NCBI GenBank assembly: GCA_902538155.1
Contig: CACBDX010000009.1
Span: 1 to 39,955 of the forward strand
Length of the DNA: 39,955 nucleotides
Reading direction: 5' to 3'
Source: an uncultured Alphaproteobacteria bacterium
GTDB taxonomy: Bacteria; Pseudomonadota; Alphaproteobacteria; HIMB59; GCA-002718135
This document shows positions 9,989 to 21,095 of the stretch, piece after piece. Within the stretch, counting starts at the first letter, position 1; each line of letters opens with the position of its first letter. The position numbers were made by a program, and so were the translations under genes. The notes under the pieces were generated by a model. It worked only from the letters and a program-made list of their open reading frames with translations. It was not told where the DNA came from and ran no database searches.

Positions 9989-12229
9989 TTGGATAAAGAT
10001 AAAGGTAATAAAAAAAAGCCATTAAAACTATCTTCATCAGGAAGACTTCAAATAAGAAAAAATCTTGGTCCAGCAGGAGATAAAGCAAGAACTATTGGTA
10101 GTAAAAAAACAATACAAATTGTTTTTAAAAATAAAAATAATCAACAAAAAAGTTCATCTACAACACAATCTAATTTCAGAGGATCATCTAGTCTAAGAAC
10201 ACCTAGGCCAGGAATTAATTCATCACCACAACCAAACTTTTCCTCACCTATTAAAACTAGAAACTTTGAAAATAAAAATAAAAAAACTGTAGATAAAAAA
10301 ACCCAACAAAAAAAATCAACTCTTCGTCCACTTGAAGATGATTTTAGTAAATCTGATGCTAAAAAAATACTAGAACAAGAAGAACAAGAATTTGATAAAT
10401 TCCCCAGTTTAGCTAAAATAAAAAGAGCCAGAGAAAAAGAAAGATTAAAATCAGTAACCGAGGAAGATGACGCTAAAATCTCTAGAGAAGTTTCAATTCC
10501 TGATTTTATCACTGTTCAAGATTTAGCTAACAGAATGGCTGAGAAAACAGCAGATGTAGTTAAAGTCTTAATGAAAATGGGTGTCATGGCAAATGCTACT
10601 CAATCATTGGAGTCCGATACAGCTCAACTAGTTGCAGAAGAATTAGGCCACAAAGTAACAGTAGTTAAAGATGATGATGTTTTAAATGATATTAAAGATT
10701 TTGAAGATCCAGAAGACAGTCTCATTCAAAGAGCCCCCGTAGTAACGATCATGGGTCATGTTGACCATGGTAAAACCTCTTTACTTGATGCATTCAGACA
10801 AAGTAATGTAGTGTCTGGTGAGGCAGGAGGTATTACACAGCATATTGGTGCTTATCAAACAAACAATAATAACAAAAAAATTACATTTATTGATACTCCT
10901 GGTCACGCAGCTTTCTCAAATATGAGAGCAAGAGGTTCTAAAACAACTGATATAATTATACTTGTTGTGGCTGCAGATGATGGAATTAAACCTCAGACAA
11001 TTGAGTCAATTGCCCACGCAAAAACTGCGGAGGTTCCAATAATAGTTGCTATTAATAAAATTGATCTCCCTGGAGCCGATCCTGATAAAGTTAGAAATGA
11101 ACTACTTAGTCATGAAGTAATTGTTGAAAAACTAAGTGGCGAAGTTTTAGATATAGAAGTATCGGCGACTAAAGGAACAAATTTAGATAAATTAGAAGAA
11201 GCTATTCATTTACAAGCAGATCTTCTTAATCTCAAAGCTAATCCCAATAGAAAAGCCAGAGGGTCAGTAATTGAATCTAAACTTGAAAAGGGTAGAGGTT
11301 CAGTTGCAACAGTTTTAGTACAAAAAGGAACATTGAAAGTAAGTGACATATTTGTATCCGGATCTGAGTGGGGTAAAGTTAAAGCTTTAATTGATGATAA
11401 GGGTAAAAATATAAAACAAGCTGAACCAGCTGTTCCAGTTGAAGTTTTAGGATTTGACTCTAATCCTTTAGCTGGTGACGATTTTATTGTAGTTGAAAGT
11501 GAGGGTATTGCTCGAAAAATTGCAGAATTTAGAGCAAGTAAACTTCAAATTCAAAAAAATACAGTTGCTAAATCTAATGTTGAAGAAATGTTTGCTCAAA
11601 TTAACAAAGGTGAAGCAACAAGTCTTCCAATAGTAATTAAAACAGATGTTCAAGGCTCAGCAGAAGCAATTGAAAATTCAATAACTAAACTCTCAACCGA
11701 TGAAGTTAAGGTTAATGTTATTTACAAAGGTGTAGGTGCAATTACCGAGAGTGATGTTACATTAGCTAGCTCTGGAAGAGGTTTTATTGTTGGTTTTAAT
11801 GTTAGAGCACTACCTCATGCAAGAGATATAGCTAAAAGAGATGGTGTAGATATTAAATATTATTCAATTATCTATGAACTTATTGATGATGTAAAAAATC
11901 TTTTAACTGGTTTATTAAAACCAGATATCTCTGAAAATATTACAGGTAATGTAGAGATTAGAGAGGTATTTAATATTTCCAAAGTTGGAAATATAGCAGG
12001 GTGTATGGTTAAAGATGGTCTTATTTCAAGAAAATCACAGATTAGAATTCTAAGAGACAATATCGTAATTCATAAAGGGCAAATTAGCAGTCTAAAAAGA
12101 TTTAAAGAAGAAGTATCTGAGGTCAAGTCTGGTTTTGAATGTGGTGTAATGCTAGAAAATTATAGTGATATAAAAGTAGGCGATATCATAGAAACATTTG
12201 AAGAAGTTTCTACGAGCAGAAAGCTTTAA
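9989..12229 (+). CDS. infB: Translation initiation factor IF-2
   Basis: G motifs 'VTIMGHVDHGKTSLLD', 'FIDTPGHAAFSNMRARG', 'AINKIDLPGADPD'; TTG start with AAGGA upstream. Confidence 0.97.
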   Translation: MDKDKGNKKKPLKLSSSGRLQIRKNLGPAGDKARTIGSKKTIQIVFKNKNNQQKSSSTTQSNFRGSSSLRTPRPGINSSPQPNFSSPIKTRNFENKNKKTVDKKTQQKKSTLRPLEDDFSKSDAKKILEQEEQEFDKFPSLAKIKRAREKERLKSVTEEDDAKISREVSIPDFITVQDLANRMAEKTADVVKVLMKMGVMANATQSLESDTAQLVAEELGHKVTVVKDDDVLNDIKDFEDPEDSLIQRAPVVTIMGHVDHGKTSLLDAFRQSNVVSGEAGGITQHIGAYQTNNNNKKITFIDTPGHAAFSNMRARGSKTTDIIILVVAADDGIKPQTIESIAHAKTAEVPIIVAINKIDLPGADPDKVRNELLSHEVIVEKLSGEVLDIEVSATKGTNLDKLEEAIHLQADLLNLKANPNRKARGSVIESKLEKGRGSVATVLVQKGTLKVSDIFVSGSEWGKVKALIDDKGKNIKQAEPAVPVEVLGFDSNPLAGDDFIVVESEGIARKIAEFRASKLQIQKNTVAKSNVEEMFAQINKGEATSLPIVIKTDVQGSAEAIENSITKLSTDEVKVNVIYKGVGAITESDVTLASSGRGFIVGFNVRALPHARDIAKRDGVDIKYYSIIYELIDDVKNLLTGLLKPDISENITGNVEIREVFNISKVGNIAGCMVKDGLISRKSQIRILRDNIVIHKGQISSLKRFKEEVSEVKSGFECGVMLENYSDIKVGDIIETFEEVSTSRKL

Positions 12230-12241
12230 TGTTTAATTACA

Positions 12242-12607
12242 ATGGATACTCAAAGGCAAATTAGATTCGGTGAGCTCATAAGATCATTACTTAGCGATTG
12301 TTTACTAAAAGAAGATTTTTTTGACGAAAATATTAATTCTTCGTCAATTACAATATCATTTGTAAGAATGTCTAAAGATTTAAAGATTGCAAATGTATAT
12401 TTTATGCCTCTAGGTGGTAAAGACAAAATACATATTTTAAAAGTTTTGAAAGATAGAAAATATATTTTTCAAAAATTTCTATCAAAAGCAAAAATTAATT
12501 CAAAATTTACACCAAAGCTATCTTTTTATTTAGATGATACATTTGATGAGGCAGAAAAAATTGAAAATCTATTATTAAACAAAAATGTCCTTAGAGATAT
12601 TAAGTAA
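12242..12607 (+). CDS. rbfA: Ribosome-binding factor A
   Basis: 'RQIRFGELIRSLLSDCL', 'ISFVRMSKDLKIANVYFMPLGG'; between infB and truB. Confidence 0.9.
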   Translation: MDTQRQIRFGELIRSLLSDCLLKEDFFDENINSSSITISFVRMSKDLKIANVYFMPLGGKDKIHILKVLKDRKYIFQKFLSKAKINSKFTPKLSFYLDDTFDEAEKIENLLLNKNVLRDIK

Positions 12608-13512
12608 TGATTTCAAAACAAGGTTGGATAAATTTATATAAACCCAAAAATATTACATCTTTTAAAGCCATTAATTCTATCAAAAAAAAATTTTCAATCA
12701 AAAAAATTGGTCATGCAGGCACTTTAGATCCTATGGCAGAAGGTGTTTTACCAATTGCTATAGGAAAAGCAACAAAACTAATTCCATTTATTAGTACTAT
12801 GAATAAAGAATATGAGTTTGTAATAACATGGGGAGCTCAAACCACAACAGATGATGCTGAGGGTAAAATTTTATTTGAATCAAATTACCTACCTAAAAGA
12901 AAAGAAATAGAAAAAAAAATTATTAAGTATATTGGTTTTATAAATCAGATACCTCCCAAAGTTTCGGCAGTTAAAATTAATGGTAAAAGAGCTTATAAAT
13001 TATTTAGAGAAAATAAAAAATTTACAATTCAACCAAAAAAAGTTTTTATAGAAGATTTGTATATTACTGACCATAGTATAAACAAAACATCATTTAAAAT
13101 TTTATGTGGTCAGGGCTTTTATGTCAGAAGTCTAGCTCGTGATTTAGCCATAGATCTTAAAACATATGGTCACATTTCTTCATTGAAAAGGTCAAAAGTA
13201 GGTAAATTCAGTGAAAAAAATTCGATTTTACTGGACGATCTTCTAAAAATAGGACAAACGCACGAAGAAATTAATTGTATCTCCACTACAATTTCTATGC
13301 TGGACGACATCTTGGCTTATGAAATTGAAGAAAAATTAGATATTGAAAATTTATCTTTTGGAAGATCTATTAAAATTGATGAAAGAAAAATTATAAATCC
13401 TTCGTCAATAAACTTAGATAAAAAAAATATTTTTTTATTTAAGAAAGGAGACATTGTCTCAATAGGCAAATTAGATGGTAATTTGTTTAAACCAAATAAA
13501 ATATTAATATAG
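12607..13512 (+). CDS. truB: tRNA pseudouridine(55) synthase TruB
   Basis: '[14 protein letters not shown]', '[28 protein letters not shown]'. Confidence 0.95.
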   Translation: MISKQGWINLYKPKNITSFKAINSIKKKFSIKKIGHAGTLDPMAEGVLPIAIGKATKLIPFISTMNKEYEFVITWGAQTTTDDAEGKILFESNYLPKRKEIEKKIIKYIGFINQIPPKVSAVKINGKRAYKLFRENKKFTIQPKKVFIEDLYITDHSINKTSFKILCGQGFYVRSLARDLAIDLKTYGHISSLKRSKVGKFSEKNSILLDDLLKIGQTHEEINCISTTISMLDDILAYEIEEKLDIENLSFGRSIKIDERKIINPSSINLDKKNIFLFKKGDIVSIGKLDGNLFKPNKILI

Positions 13513-13520
13513 GAGAACCG

Positions 13521-13790
13521 ATGTCGATAACAAAAGAAAATAAAAAAAATATTATTAATGAATTTTCTAAAAATGAAAAAGATACTGGATCAGCAGGTGT
13601 TCAGATAGCAGTTTTAACAGAAAGAATAAAAAATTTAACTGAACATTTTAAGACTCACAATAAAGATAATCATTCAAAAAGAGGACTAGTATCATTAGTT
13701 AATAAAAGAAAAAAACTATTAAATTACTTATCTAAAAAAAATAAATCTGAATATTCAGATTTAATAAAAAAATTAAATATTAGAGGTTAA
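13521..13790 (+). CDS. rpsO: 30S ribosomal protein S15
   Basis: 89 aa; '[50 protein letters not shown]'. Confidence 0.98.
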   Translation: MSITKENKKNIINEFSKNEKDTGSAGVQIAVLTERIKNLTEHFKTHNKDNHSKRGLVSLVNKRKKLLNYLSKKNKSEYSDLIKKLNIRG

Positions 13791-13812
13791 AAAAAGAGGA
13801 AAAATAAAAATT

Positions 13813-15906
13813 ATGTTTGATGTGAAAAATGTTGAAATTGAATGGGCTGGAAGAAAACTTAAATTAGAATCAGGAAAAATAGCAAGACAAGCTGACTCAA
13901 CAGTTATAGCCACTTATGGTGGTACGACAGTTATGTGCAATGTAGTTGCTGCAAAAGAAGCAAATCCTGATATGGATTTTTTTCCCTTAACGGTAAATTA
14001 TCAAGAAAAATATTACTCTGTAGGAAAAATACCCGGTGGTTTTTTTAAAAGAGAGGCTAGACCAACTGAAAAAGAAACATTAGTTTCTCGATTAATTGAT
14101 AGACCAGTTAGACCTCTATTTCATAAAGATTTTAAAAATGAGACTCAAGTTACTTGTACTGTATTATCACATGATCAAGAAAATGACTCAGATGTTGTAG
14201 CAATGGTAGCAGCAAGTGCTGCATTAACTTTATCTGGTTTACCATTTTTAGGCCCACTTGGAGCAATTAAGATTGGTTTTATAGACGATGAGTTTGTTGT
14301 TAACCCGATTAAGAGTCAATTATCAAATTCTAAACTAGAATTAGTATTGGCAGGAACTAAGGAAGGTGTACTAATGATCGAGTCTGAAGCTTACGAGCTT
14401 TCAGAAAAACAAATGCTAGATGCAGTAGTTCTTGGTCAAGAAAATTATAAAACAGTTATTGAAGCAATAATTTCCTTAGCTAAAAAAGCGGCAAAAGAAC
14501 CTTGGGAACTTAAAGAAAAAGATGAAGAAATTAAAAATCTACCATCTAAGATCAACCAAGACTTTGGTAAAGGTTTTATAAATGCTTATAAAATAACTGA
14601 AAAACAAAAAAGATCAGAAAAATTATCTTCGTTACGAAATGAAATTTCTGAAAAATTTGTAAGTGAAACACTCTCACCAGTATTGGTTTCAGATGCAATA
14701 AAAAATGTAGAAAAAGATATAGTTAGAGGGGAATTAATTAATACTGGTAATAGAATTGATGGAAGAGATACTAAAACAGTTCGTCCAATTGTGTGTGAAA
14801 CTGGAGTTCTAGAAAGAACTCACGGGTCTGCATTATTTACAAGAGGAGAAACACAAGCTCTTGTAGTTTCAACTTTGGGAACTGGACAAGATGAGCAAAG
14901 AATAGATGCAATTGATGGTGAATATACAGAGAATTTTATGCTTCATTACAATTTTCCACCTTACTCTGTAGGAGAAGTTGGAAGAGTAGGCTCTACCAGT
15001 AGAAGAGAAATAGGACATGGAAAATTAGCCTGGAGAGCTATTCACCCAATGTTACCTTCAAAAGAAAAGTTTCCTTACACTTATAGAGTTGTATCTGAAA
15101 TCACAGAATCCAATGGGTCTAGTTCTATGGCAACTGTTTGTGGCACCTCAATGTCTTTAATGGATGCAGGAGTACCTTTAGAAAGACCAGTAGCAGGTAT
15201 CGCGATGGGCTTAATTAAAGAGAACGATAAATATGTGATATTATCAGACATACTTGGTGACGAAGATCATCTTGGTGATATGGATTTTAAAGTTGCAGGA
15301 ACTTCTGAAGGAATAACTTCATTACAAATGGATATTAAAATAACCAGTATAACAGCTGAAATTATGGAAGAAGCATTAGCACAAGCTAAAGATGGACGCT
15401 TCCATATACTTGGTGAAATGGCTAAAGCTATTGATAAACCTAACCAATCGATTTCTCAATACGCGCCAACAATAACTAATTTACAAATAAACAAAGATAA
15501 AATTAGAGAAGTTATTGGTAAAGGTGGAGCAGTTATTAGAGAAATATCTGAAACAACTGGAGCTAAAATTGAAATCAATGATGAAGGCTTAGTGAGTATT
15601 GCAGCTGTAGATCAAAAGTCTGGAAATGATGCGTTAGAATGGATTAAAGGTATTGTCGAAGAGCCAGAGATTGGTAAAATTTATGATGGTAAAGTTATAA
15701 AGATAATGGACTTTGGTGCTTTTGTTAATTTCATGGGATCTACAGATGGTCTTGTTCATATTAGTCAATTAAAAAATGAAAGAGTGGAGAAAGTTGAAGA
15801 TGTTATTAGTGAAGGAGATATCGTTAAAGTAAAAGTGTTGGATATCGACTCAAGAGGAAAAATAAAACTTTCTATGAAAGCAGTTGACGCAGAAGAAAAC
15901 GCTTAA
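13813..15906 (+). CDS. pnp: Polyribonucleotide nucleotidyltransferase
   Basis: RNase PH domains '[25 protein letters not shown]', '[21 protein letters not shown]', C-terminal KH and S1 domains. Confidence 0.98.
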   Translation: MFDVKNVEIEWAGRKLKLESGKIARQADSTVIATYGGTTVMCNVVAAKEANPDMDFFPLTVNYQEKYYSVGKIPGGFFKREARPTEKETLVSRLIDRPVRPLFHKDFKNETQVTCTVLSHDQENDSDVVAMVAASAALTLSGLPFLGPLGAIKIGFIDDEFVVNPIKSQLSNSKLELVLAGTKEGVLMIESEAYELSEKQMLDAVVLGQENYKTVIEAIISLAKKAAKEPWELKEKDEEIKNLPSKINQDFGKGFINAYKITEKQKRSEKLSSLRNEISEKFVSETLSPVLVSDAIKNVEKDIVRGELINTGNRIDGRDTKTVRPIVCETGVLERTHGSALFTRGETQALVVSTLGTGQDEQRIDAIDGEYTENFMLHYNFPPYSVGEVGRVGSTSRREIGHGKLAWRAIHPMLPSKEKFPYTYRVVSEITESNGSSSMATVCGTSMSLMDAGVPLERPVAGIAMGLIKENDKYVILSDILGDEDHLGDMDFKVAGTSEGITSLQMDIKITSITAEIMEEALAQAKDGRFHILGEMAKAIDKPNQSISQYAPTITNLQINKDKIREVIGKGGAVIREISETTGAKIEINDEGLVSIAAVDQKSGNDALEWIKGIVEEPEIGKIYDGKVIKIMDFGAFVNFMGSTDGLVHISQLKNERVEKVEDVISEGDIVKVKVLDIDSRGKIKLSMKAVDAEENA

Positions 15907-16639
15907 ATTACCTAAATTAATTGGGCACAGAGGTGTAAAAGATCTGTGTCCAGAAAACACTTTTGAATCTATCTTAAAGGCATTCGATTTAGGTTTAAGT
16001 TTTGTAGAAATAGATGTTAAGATTTCTAAAGATAGAGTACCAATTTTATTACATGATGACACACTTGATAGAACTACTAATGGAAGTGGGCTTGCAATTG
16101 ATTATGATTATGAGAACATAAAAAAACTTGATGCGGGAAAATTTTTTTATAAAGAAAATACAAATATTTTTGTTCCAAAGTTAGAAGATATTCTTAAATT
16201 GTGTAATAATTATAATGGTAATTTAAATATCGAATTAAAACCCAATAAAAAGTTTGAAAAAGAAAATGTTTATCAAATATATAAAATTATAAAAAATATT
16301 ACTCAAATAGATATTTTTTTCTCCTCATTTGATATGATTTCTATTTTAGAAATTTCAAAACTTTACCCTCAATCCATACGTAGTTTTTTATTAGATGATT
16401 TTAAAGAATATAATATTGATGATTTGATTAGTTTATCAATTAATCATGATTTAAAAATTTGTGGATTAAATATAGATCTTGTTACTGCTGATATTATAAA
16501 AAAAATTAAAGAATCCAATATGGCAATAACTGTTTATTCAGATAAAAATATAAATTTATCTAGTGCTAATGATATTTTCTCCATAGGTGTTGATAGTATT
16601 TTTGTTGATAATCCTATAGATTTATTGGGAAAATTTTAG
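15884..16639 (+). CDS. Glycerophosphodiester phosphodiesterase family protein
   Basis: '[58 protein letters not shown]'; TTG start within the pnp 3' end. Confidence 0.92.
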   Translation: MTQKKTLKLPKLIGHRGVKDLCPENTFESILKAFDLGLSFVEIDVKISKDRVPILLHDDTLDRTTNGSGLAIDYDYENIKKLDAGKFFYKENTNIFVPKLEDILKLCNNYNGNLNIELKPNKKFEKENVYQIYKIIKNITQIDIFFSSFDMISILEISKLYPQSIRSFLLDDFKEYNIDDLISLSINHDLKICGLNIDLVTADIIKKIKESNMAITVYSDKNINLSSANDIFSIGVDSIFVDNPIDLLGKF

Positions 16640-17409
16640 AACTTATTAGGCATTCCAATAATATTGTAACCACAGTCAACATAATGTACTTCACCAGTAA
16701 CTGCAGAAGATAAATCACTAACAAAGTATAAAGCAGATTTACCAATTTCATCTAGTTTTGCATTTCGTTTTAATGCTGAATGTTCTTCTGTAAATTTAAA
16801 CACCTCCCTAGCATTATTTATTGCTGCACCAGCAATTGTTCTCATAGGTCCTGCTGAGATTGCATTAACACGAATATTTTTTGTACCTAAATCCACACTT
16901 AAGTATTTTACACTTGTTTCTAAAGCGGCTTTTGCAATTCCCATTAAATTATAATTTGGTATTACTTTATTTGACCCGTAAAAAGTAAGGGTGAGAATAC
17001 TTCCTCCATCATTCACTATAGGTTCAAAATTTCTTGCAAGACTAGTTAAAGAAAAACATGATATTTCCAAACAATTAATAAAATTATCCTTCGTAGTATC
17101 AACATATCTACCATTTAACTCTGACTTATCTGCAAATGCAACAGCATGAATTATAAAATCAATTGTGCCCCATTCTTTTTTTATAATTTCTACAGATTTG
17201 TTTATTGAGTCATCATTATTAAAATCACATTCTATTAATATTTTTGAATTAATTTCTTCAGAAAGTGGTTTCACTCTTTTCAATAATATTTCATTTTGAT
17301 AACCAATAGCTATTTCAGCACCATTTTGAGCTAGTTGTTTTGCTATTCCCCATGCAATTGAATGATTATTTGCAATACCAAATACTAAACCTTTTTTATT
17401 TTTAAGCAT
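16636..17409 (-). CDS. fabI: Enoyl-[acyl-carrier-protein] reductase (NADH)
   Basis: '[33 protein letters not shown]', '[24 protein letters not shown]', '[18 protein letters not shown]'. Confidence 0.95.
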   Translation of the reverse strand: MLKNKKGLVFGIANNHSIAWGIAKQLAQNGAEIAIGYQNEILLKRVKPLSEEINSKILIECDFNNDDSINKSVEIIKKEWGTIDFIIHAVAFADKSELNGRYVDTTKDNFINCLEISCFSLTSLARNFEPIVNDGGSILTLTFYGSNKVIPNYNLMGIAKAALETSVKYLSVDLGTKNIRVNAISAGPMRTIAGAAINNAREVFKFTEEHSALKRNAKLDEIGKSALYFVSDLSSAVTGEVHYVDCGYNIIGMPNKF

Positions 17410-18619
17410 GATATTTTGAAAATACTAATGTTGCATTTGTACCGCCAAAGCCAAAACTATTCGACATAACATGCTCAATTTCAACGTCATTTTCCGTTTT
17501 TAAAAGAATATTATAATCTTTGGCACTATCATCGAGATTTTCAATATTAGCAGAGCCACTAATAAAATTATTTTTCATCATCAATAAACTATAAATTGCT
17601 TCATGTACACCAGTTGCTCCTAAAGAATGACCAGTCAAAGATTTTGTTGAACTCATTTTAGGAATATTTGAACCAAAAACATTTTTGATTGCTTCCAATT
17701 CTTTTACATCTCCTATTGGAGTGCTTGTTCCATGTGTATTTATATAATCAATTTTACCATCAATATTTTTTAATGCTTGCTTCATGCATCTTTCTGCTCC
17801 TTCTCCAGAAGGCTGTACCATATCGTATCCATCTGAGGTTGCTCCATATCCTGTTATTTCACCATATATTTTAGCACCTCTAGCTTTTGCATGCTCTAAT
17901 TCTTCAAGTACTAAAGTTCCACCCCCACCAGCAATTACAAATCCATCTCTATCTGCATCATATGCCCTTGAAGATTTGTTTGGAGTAGAATTATATTTGG
18001 ATGACAAAGCACCCATTGCATCAAATAAAATTGATAAAGTCCAATGGAGCTCTTCACCTCCTCCAGCAAAAACAATGTTTTGTTTTCCCATCTGAATTAG
18101 CTCGTACGCATTACCAATACAATGTGAACTTGTAGAACATGCTGAAGTAATTGAATAGTTAACTCCTTTAATTTTAAAAGGAGTCGCAAGAGTTGCAGAA
18201 TTTGTACTAGACATTGCTCTTGGCACCATAAATGGTCCAATTTTTTTTGAACCCGAACTTTTTCCAATTTCAGAAGACTTAAATAAATTTTGCGTAGATG
18301 GACCACCTGAACCAACAATTATACCAGTCATTTCATTTGAAATATCACTATCCTCCAGCCCTGAGTCGTCTATAGCATCTTTCATCGCAATATAGTTGTA
18401 GGCAGCTCCATCACCCATAAACCTTAGTAATCTTCTATCAATTTCGTTACTAATATCTATATTTGGTTTACCGTGTACAAGACTTCTAAAAGAAAACTCC
18501 TCATACTCTTCTGCACTTGTTATCCCAGATTTCAAATTTTTAAGACTGTCTATAACATCCGATTGATTATTACCAATACATGATACTATACCTAAACCTG
18601 TTACTACTACTCTATTCAT
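17402..18619 (-). CDS. fabB: Beta-ketoacyl-ACP synthase I
   Basis: '[16 protein letters not shown]', active-site '[24 protein letters not shown]', '[19 protein letters not shown]', '[22 protein letters not shown]'. Confidence 0.96.
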   Translation of the reverse strand: MNRVVVTGLGIVSCIGNNQSDVIDSLKNLKSGITSAEEYEEFSFRSLVHGKPNIDISNEIDRRLLRFMGDGAAYNYIAMKDAIDDSGLEDSDISNEMTGIIVGSGGPSTQNLFKSSEIGKSSGSKKIGPFMVPRAMSSTNSATLATPFKIKGVNYSITSACSTSSHCIGNAYELIQMGKQNIVFAGGGEELHWTLSILFDAMGALSSKYNSTPNKSSRAYDADRDGFVIAGGGGTLVLEELEHAKARGAKIYGEITGYGATSDGYDMVQPSGEGAERCMKQALKNIDGKIDYINTHGTSTPIGDVKELEAIKNVFGSNIPKMSSTKSLTGHSLGATGVHEAIYSLLMMKNNFISGSANIENLDDSAKDYNILLKTENDVEIEHVMSNSFGFGGTNATLVFSKYHA

Positions 18620-18622
18620 TAC

Positions 18623-19129
18623 TTATTTCTCAGGTGAAAATAAACCGACTTTCATATCTTTAGCTTCATAAATTGTTTCACCATCAGCTTTTAAAACACC
18701 ATCTCCAACTCCTAAAATCAATTTTCTTAGTATAAGTCTTTTAAGAGATATATGATAAGTTACTTTTTTGACTTTTTGTAATACCTGACCAGTAAACTTA
18801 ACTTCACCAACTCCTAAAGCTCTACCCTTTCCTGGTTGACCAAGCCATCCTAAATAAAAACCGAGTAATTGCCACATAGCATCCAAACCTAAACAACCCG
18901 GCATTACTGGATCATCTTTAAAATGACATTCAAAAAACCATAAGTCTTCTTTAATATCTAATTCCGCAATAACCTCACCTTTAGCGAATACTCCTCCATC
19001 CTCATTTATTGAAGTAATTCTGTCAAACATTAACATAGGAGGCATTGGAAGTTGTGCATTACCTTTTCCAAAAAGAACACCTTTTGCACAGTCAATTAAT
19101 TGATCGTATGTAAATGAATTTTGTTTCAT
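18623..19129 (-). CDS. fabA: 3-hydroxydecanoyl-ACP dehydratase/isomerase
   Basis: '[33 protein letters not shown]'; adjacent to fabB. Confidence 0.96.
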   Translation of the reverse strand: MKQNSFTYDQLIDCAKGVLFGKGNAQLPMPPMLMFDRITSINEDGGVFAKGEVIAELDIKEDLWFFECHFKDDPVMPGCLGLDAMWQLLGFYLGWLGQPGKGRALGVGEVKFTGQVLQKVKKVTYHISLKRLILRKLILGVGDGVLKADGETIYEAKDMKVGLFSPEK

Positions 19130-19168
19130 AATTTTAATTAAACTTTTTTTATGTATTTATCAATTAAC

Positions 19169-19921
19169 TTAAACTGATTTTAAATAACAATCATGTTTAC
19201 TTTTAATAACAATATTATCAATGCTTAATTTTTTTCCATCAGATATTGTCATTATATTAGTTTCATCCTTTAAATTTAAATAGAAATTAATTATTTTTTG
19301 AGCAGTAATCAAACCTGCTAACCCTGCAGAAATACCTGAAATACCTACTACATCACATCTTGGAAGATCAACTTCATCTTTATTAGGAAAGATACAATTT
19401 AAACATAGATGATTATTTTTATCTGAATTATTGAAAAGAATTATTTGTAAATCGTGTCTTAATGCAGAGGAATATAAAAAATTTATTGAGTTTTTAAGAC
19501 AATATTCATTTAATAATTTAGAACTTACCCAATCATCAGTTGCATCAACAATTATAGAACATTCTTTTAAAGAATTTAAATTTGAAGAATTAATATTTTC
19601 GTCAATAGTATGAATTTTACATTCAGTATTGATTAATCGTAATTTATTTTTTGCTATATCAACTTTTTTTCTTCCAATATCATTTGAATTAAACAAAATT
19701 TGTCTATTAAGATTACTTTTTTCAACAATGTCTCCATCTATTATTAACAATTCTTTTATTCCAGAGTTGACTAAATATTGACTTAGAGGACATCCTATAC
19801 CTCCCATACCCACAATACCAATTTTTATATTTGATAATTTTTTTAGGTTCTCTTCAGAAAATTCTTTTAAAATAAATAATCTACTGAAAATTTTATATTC
19901 TTCTTCAGAGTAATTATTCAT
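19169..19921 (-). CDS. ThiF/MoeB/HesA-family E1-like adenylyltransferase
   Basis: 'IGIVGMGGIGCPLSQYLVNSGIKELLIIDGDIVEKSNLNRQILFNSNDIGRKKVDIA', 'IVDATDDW'; C-terminal 'CLNC...RCDVVGISGISAG'. Confidence 0.9.
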   Translation of the reverse strand: MNNYSEEEYKIFSRLFILKEFSEENLKKLSNIKIGIVGMGGIGCPLSQYLVNSGIKELLIIDGDIVEKSNLNRQILFNSNDIGRKKVDIAKNKLRLINTECKIHTIDENINSSNLNSLKECSIIVDATDDWVSSKLLNEYCLKNSINFLYSSALRHDLQIILFNNSDKNNHLCLNCIFPNKDEVDLPRCDVVGISGISAGLAGLITAQKIINFYLNLKDETNIMTISDGKKLSIDNIVIKSKHDCYLKSV

Positions 19922-19925
19922 AATT

Positions 19926-21095
19926 CTATATAGAATTATAAATTTGTTTTATAATTTGCTTTGCACAATTTACCTTTGTCATTTTCTTAAATTTTTTTAT
20001 CTGGTTTTTTGTAATTATTGATATTCGATTATAATCTGAACCAAAAACTTTATTTTTACTATCGATTTTATTGTAAACCATCATATCACAATTTTTATCA
20101 ACTAGTTTTTTTTTGGCATTATCAATGCTGCCCGTTTCTGCGGCAAAACCAACTAAAAATTTAGGCCTTTGAGTTTTGTTTTTTCCAATTTTTTCTAAAA
20201 TATCAATATTCTTATAAAGACTAATATTTAATTTTTCATTTTTTTTAATCTTGGATTTATTTATATTTTTATTTTTGAAATCAGATACTGCAGCGGTAAA
20301 AATTCCTATATCAATTTTAGAAATTTTTCTAATTTTTTGATACATTTCGTTTGCTGTTTTTATTTGAATAAATTTCAAATTTGGTGGAGGATCTAAATTT
20401 GTTGGTCCAGATATCAAGGTTACATTTGCTCCATATAAAACTAATTGTGAAGCAATTTCATAGCCTTGTTTCCCAGAAGATTGATTTGAAATAAACCTAA
20501 CTGGATCAATCATTTCAATTGTTGGTCCTGCAGTTACTAGGCATTTTTTATTTTTTAACAAATTAACATTTTCTAGTTTGTTTAAGATTCTATTTACTAT
20601 ATTTTTTGAGTTATCAATTCTGCCTAAACCAAATTCTCCACACTTTAGATTTCCAACTGTAGGGCCAATAAACTCGTGACCGCTATCTTTTAATAATCTC
20701 ACATTTTTTTGATTAATTTTATTATGCCACATAAAACTATTCATTGCGGGGACAAACAAAATTTTTTTATTTGAAGCAAGCAACGTATTAGAAGCTAAAT
20801 TATCTCCATATCCATTTGCAAATTTTGCAATAGAATTAGCTGTTGCTGGACACATAACTATTATATCATTATCTCTTGATAAATTAATATGAAGCATCTT
20901 ATTTTTTTTCTCATCTTCATCAGTAAATATTCTATTTTTAAGTAATTTTTTTATATCTGACATTTTTACATATTTCTTTGCCTCTTTAGTTAGAATGCAG
21001 CTAATTTTAACTTCATTAATATTCAGTAGAGCAATAATTTCTTTACATCTAGATGCAGCAATAGAGCCAGTAATTATTAATAAAATTTTATTCAT
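19926..21095 (-). CDS. coaBC: Bifunctional phosphopantothenoylcysteine decarboxylase/phosphopantothenate-cysteine ligase
   Basis: 'ILLIITGSIAASR', 'IIVMCPATANSIAKFANGYGDNLAS', 'FVPAMNSFMWHN', 'LKCGEFGLGRI', 'VTAGPTIEMIDPVRFISNQSSGKQGYEIA'. Confidence 0.96.
   Translation of the reverse strand: MNKILLIITGSIAASRCKEIIALLNINEVKISCILTKEAKKYVKMSDIKKLLKNRIFTDEDEKKNKMLHINLSRDNDIIVMCPATANSIAKFANGYGDNLASNTLLASNKKILFVPAMNSFMWHNKINQKNVRLLKDSGHEFIGPTVGNLKCGEFGLGRIDNSKNIVNRILNKLENVNLLKNKKCLVTAGPTIEMIDPVRFISNQSSGKQGYEIASQLVLYGANVTLISGPTNLDPPPNLKFIQIKTANEMYQKIRKISKIDIGIFTAAVSDFKNKNINKSKIKKNEKLNISLYKNIDILEKIGKNKTQRPKFLVGFAAETGSIDNAKKKLVDKNCDMMVYNKIDSKNKVFGSDYNRISIITKNQIKKFKKMTKVNCAKQIIKQIYNSI

Noticed and set aside
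10141-10512. 123-aa minus-strand ORF antisense to the infB N-terminal region
   Set aside because: Ser/Leu/Phe-rich mirror of the Lys/Glu/Asn-rich IF-2 N-terminus; no independent evidence of coding.
17689-18318. Three ORFs (61, 103, 73 aa) overlapping fabB in other frames
   Set aside because: Alternative-frame translations of a clearly functional fabB; biased composition and no family resemblance.
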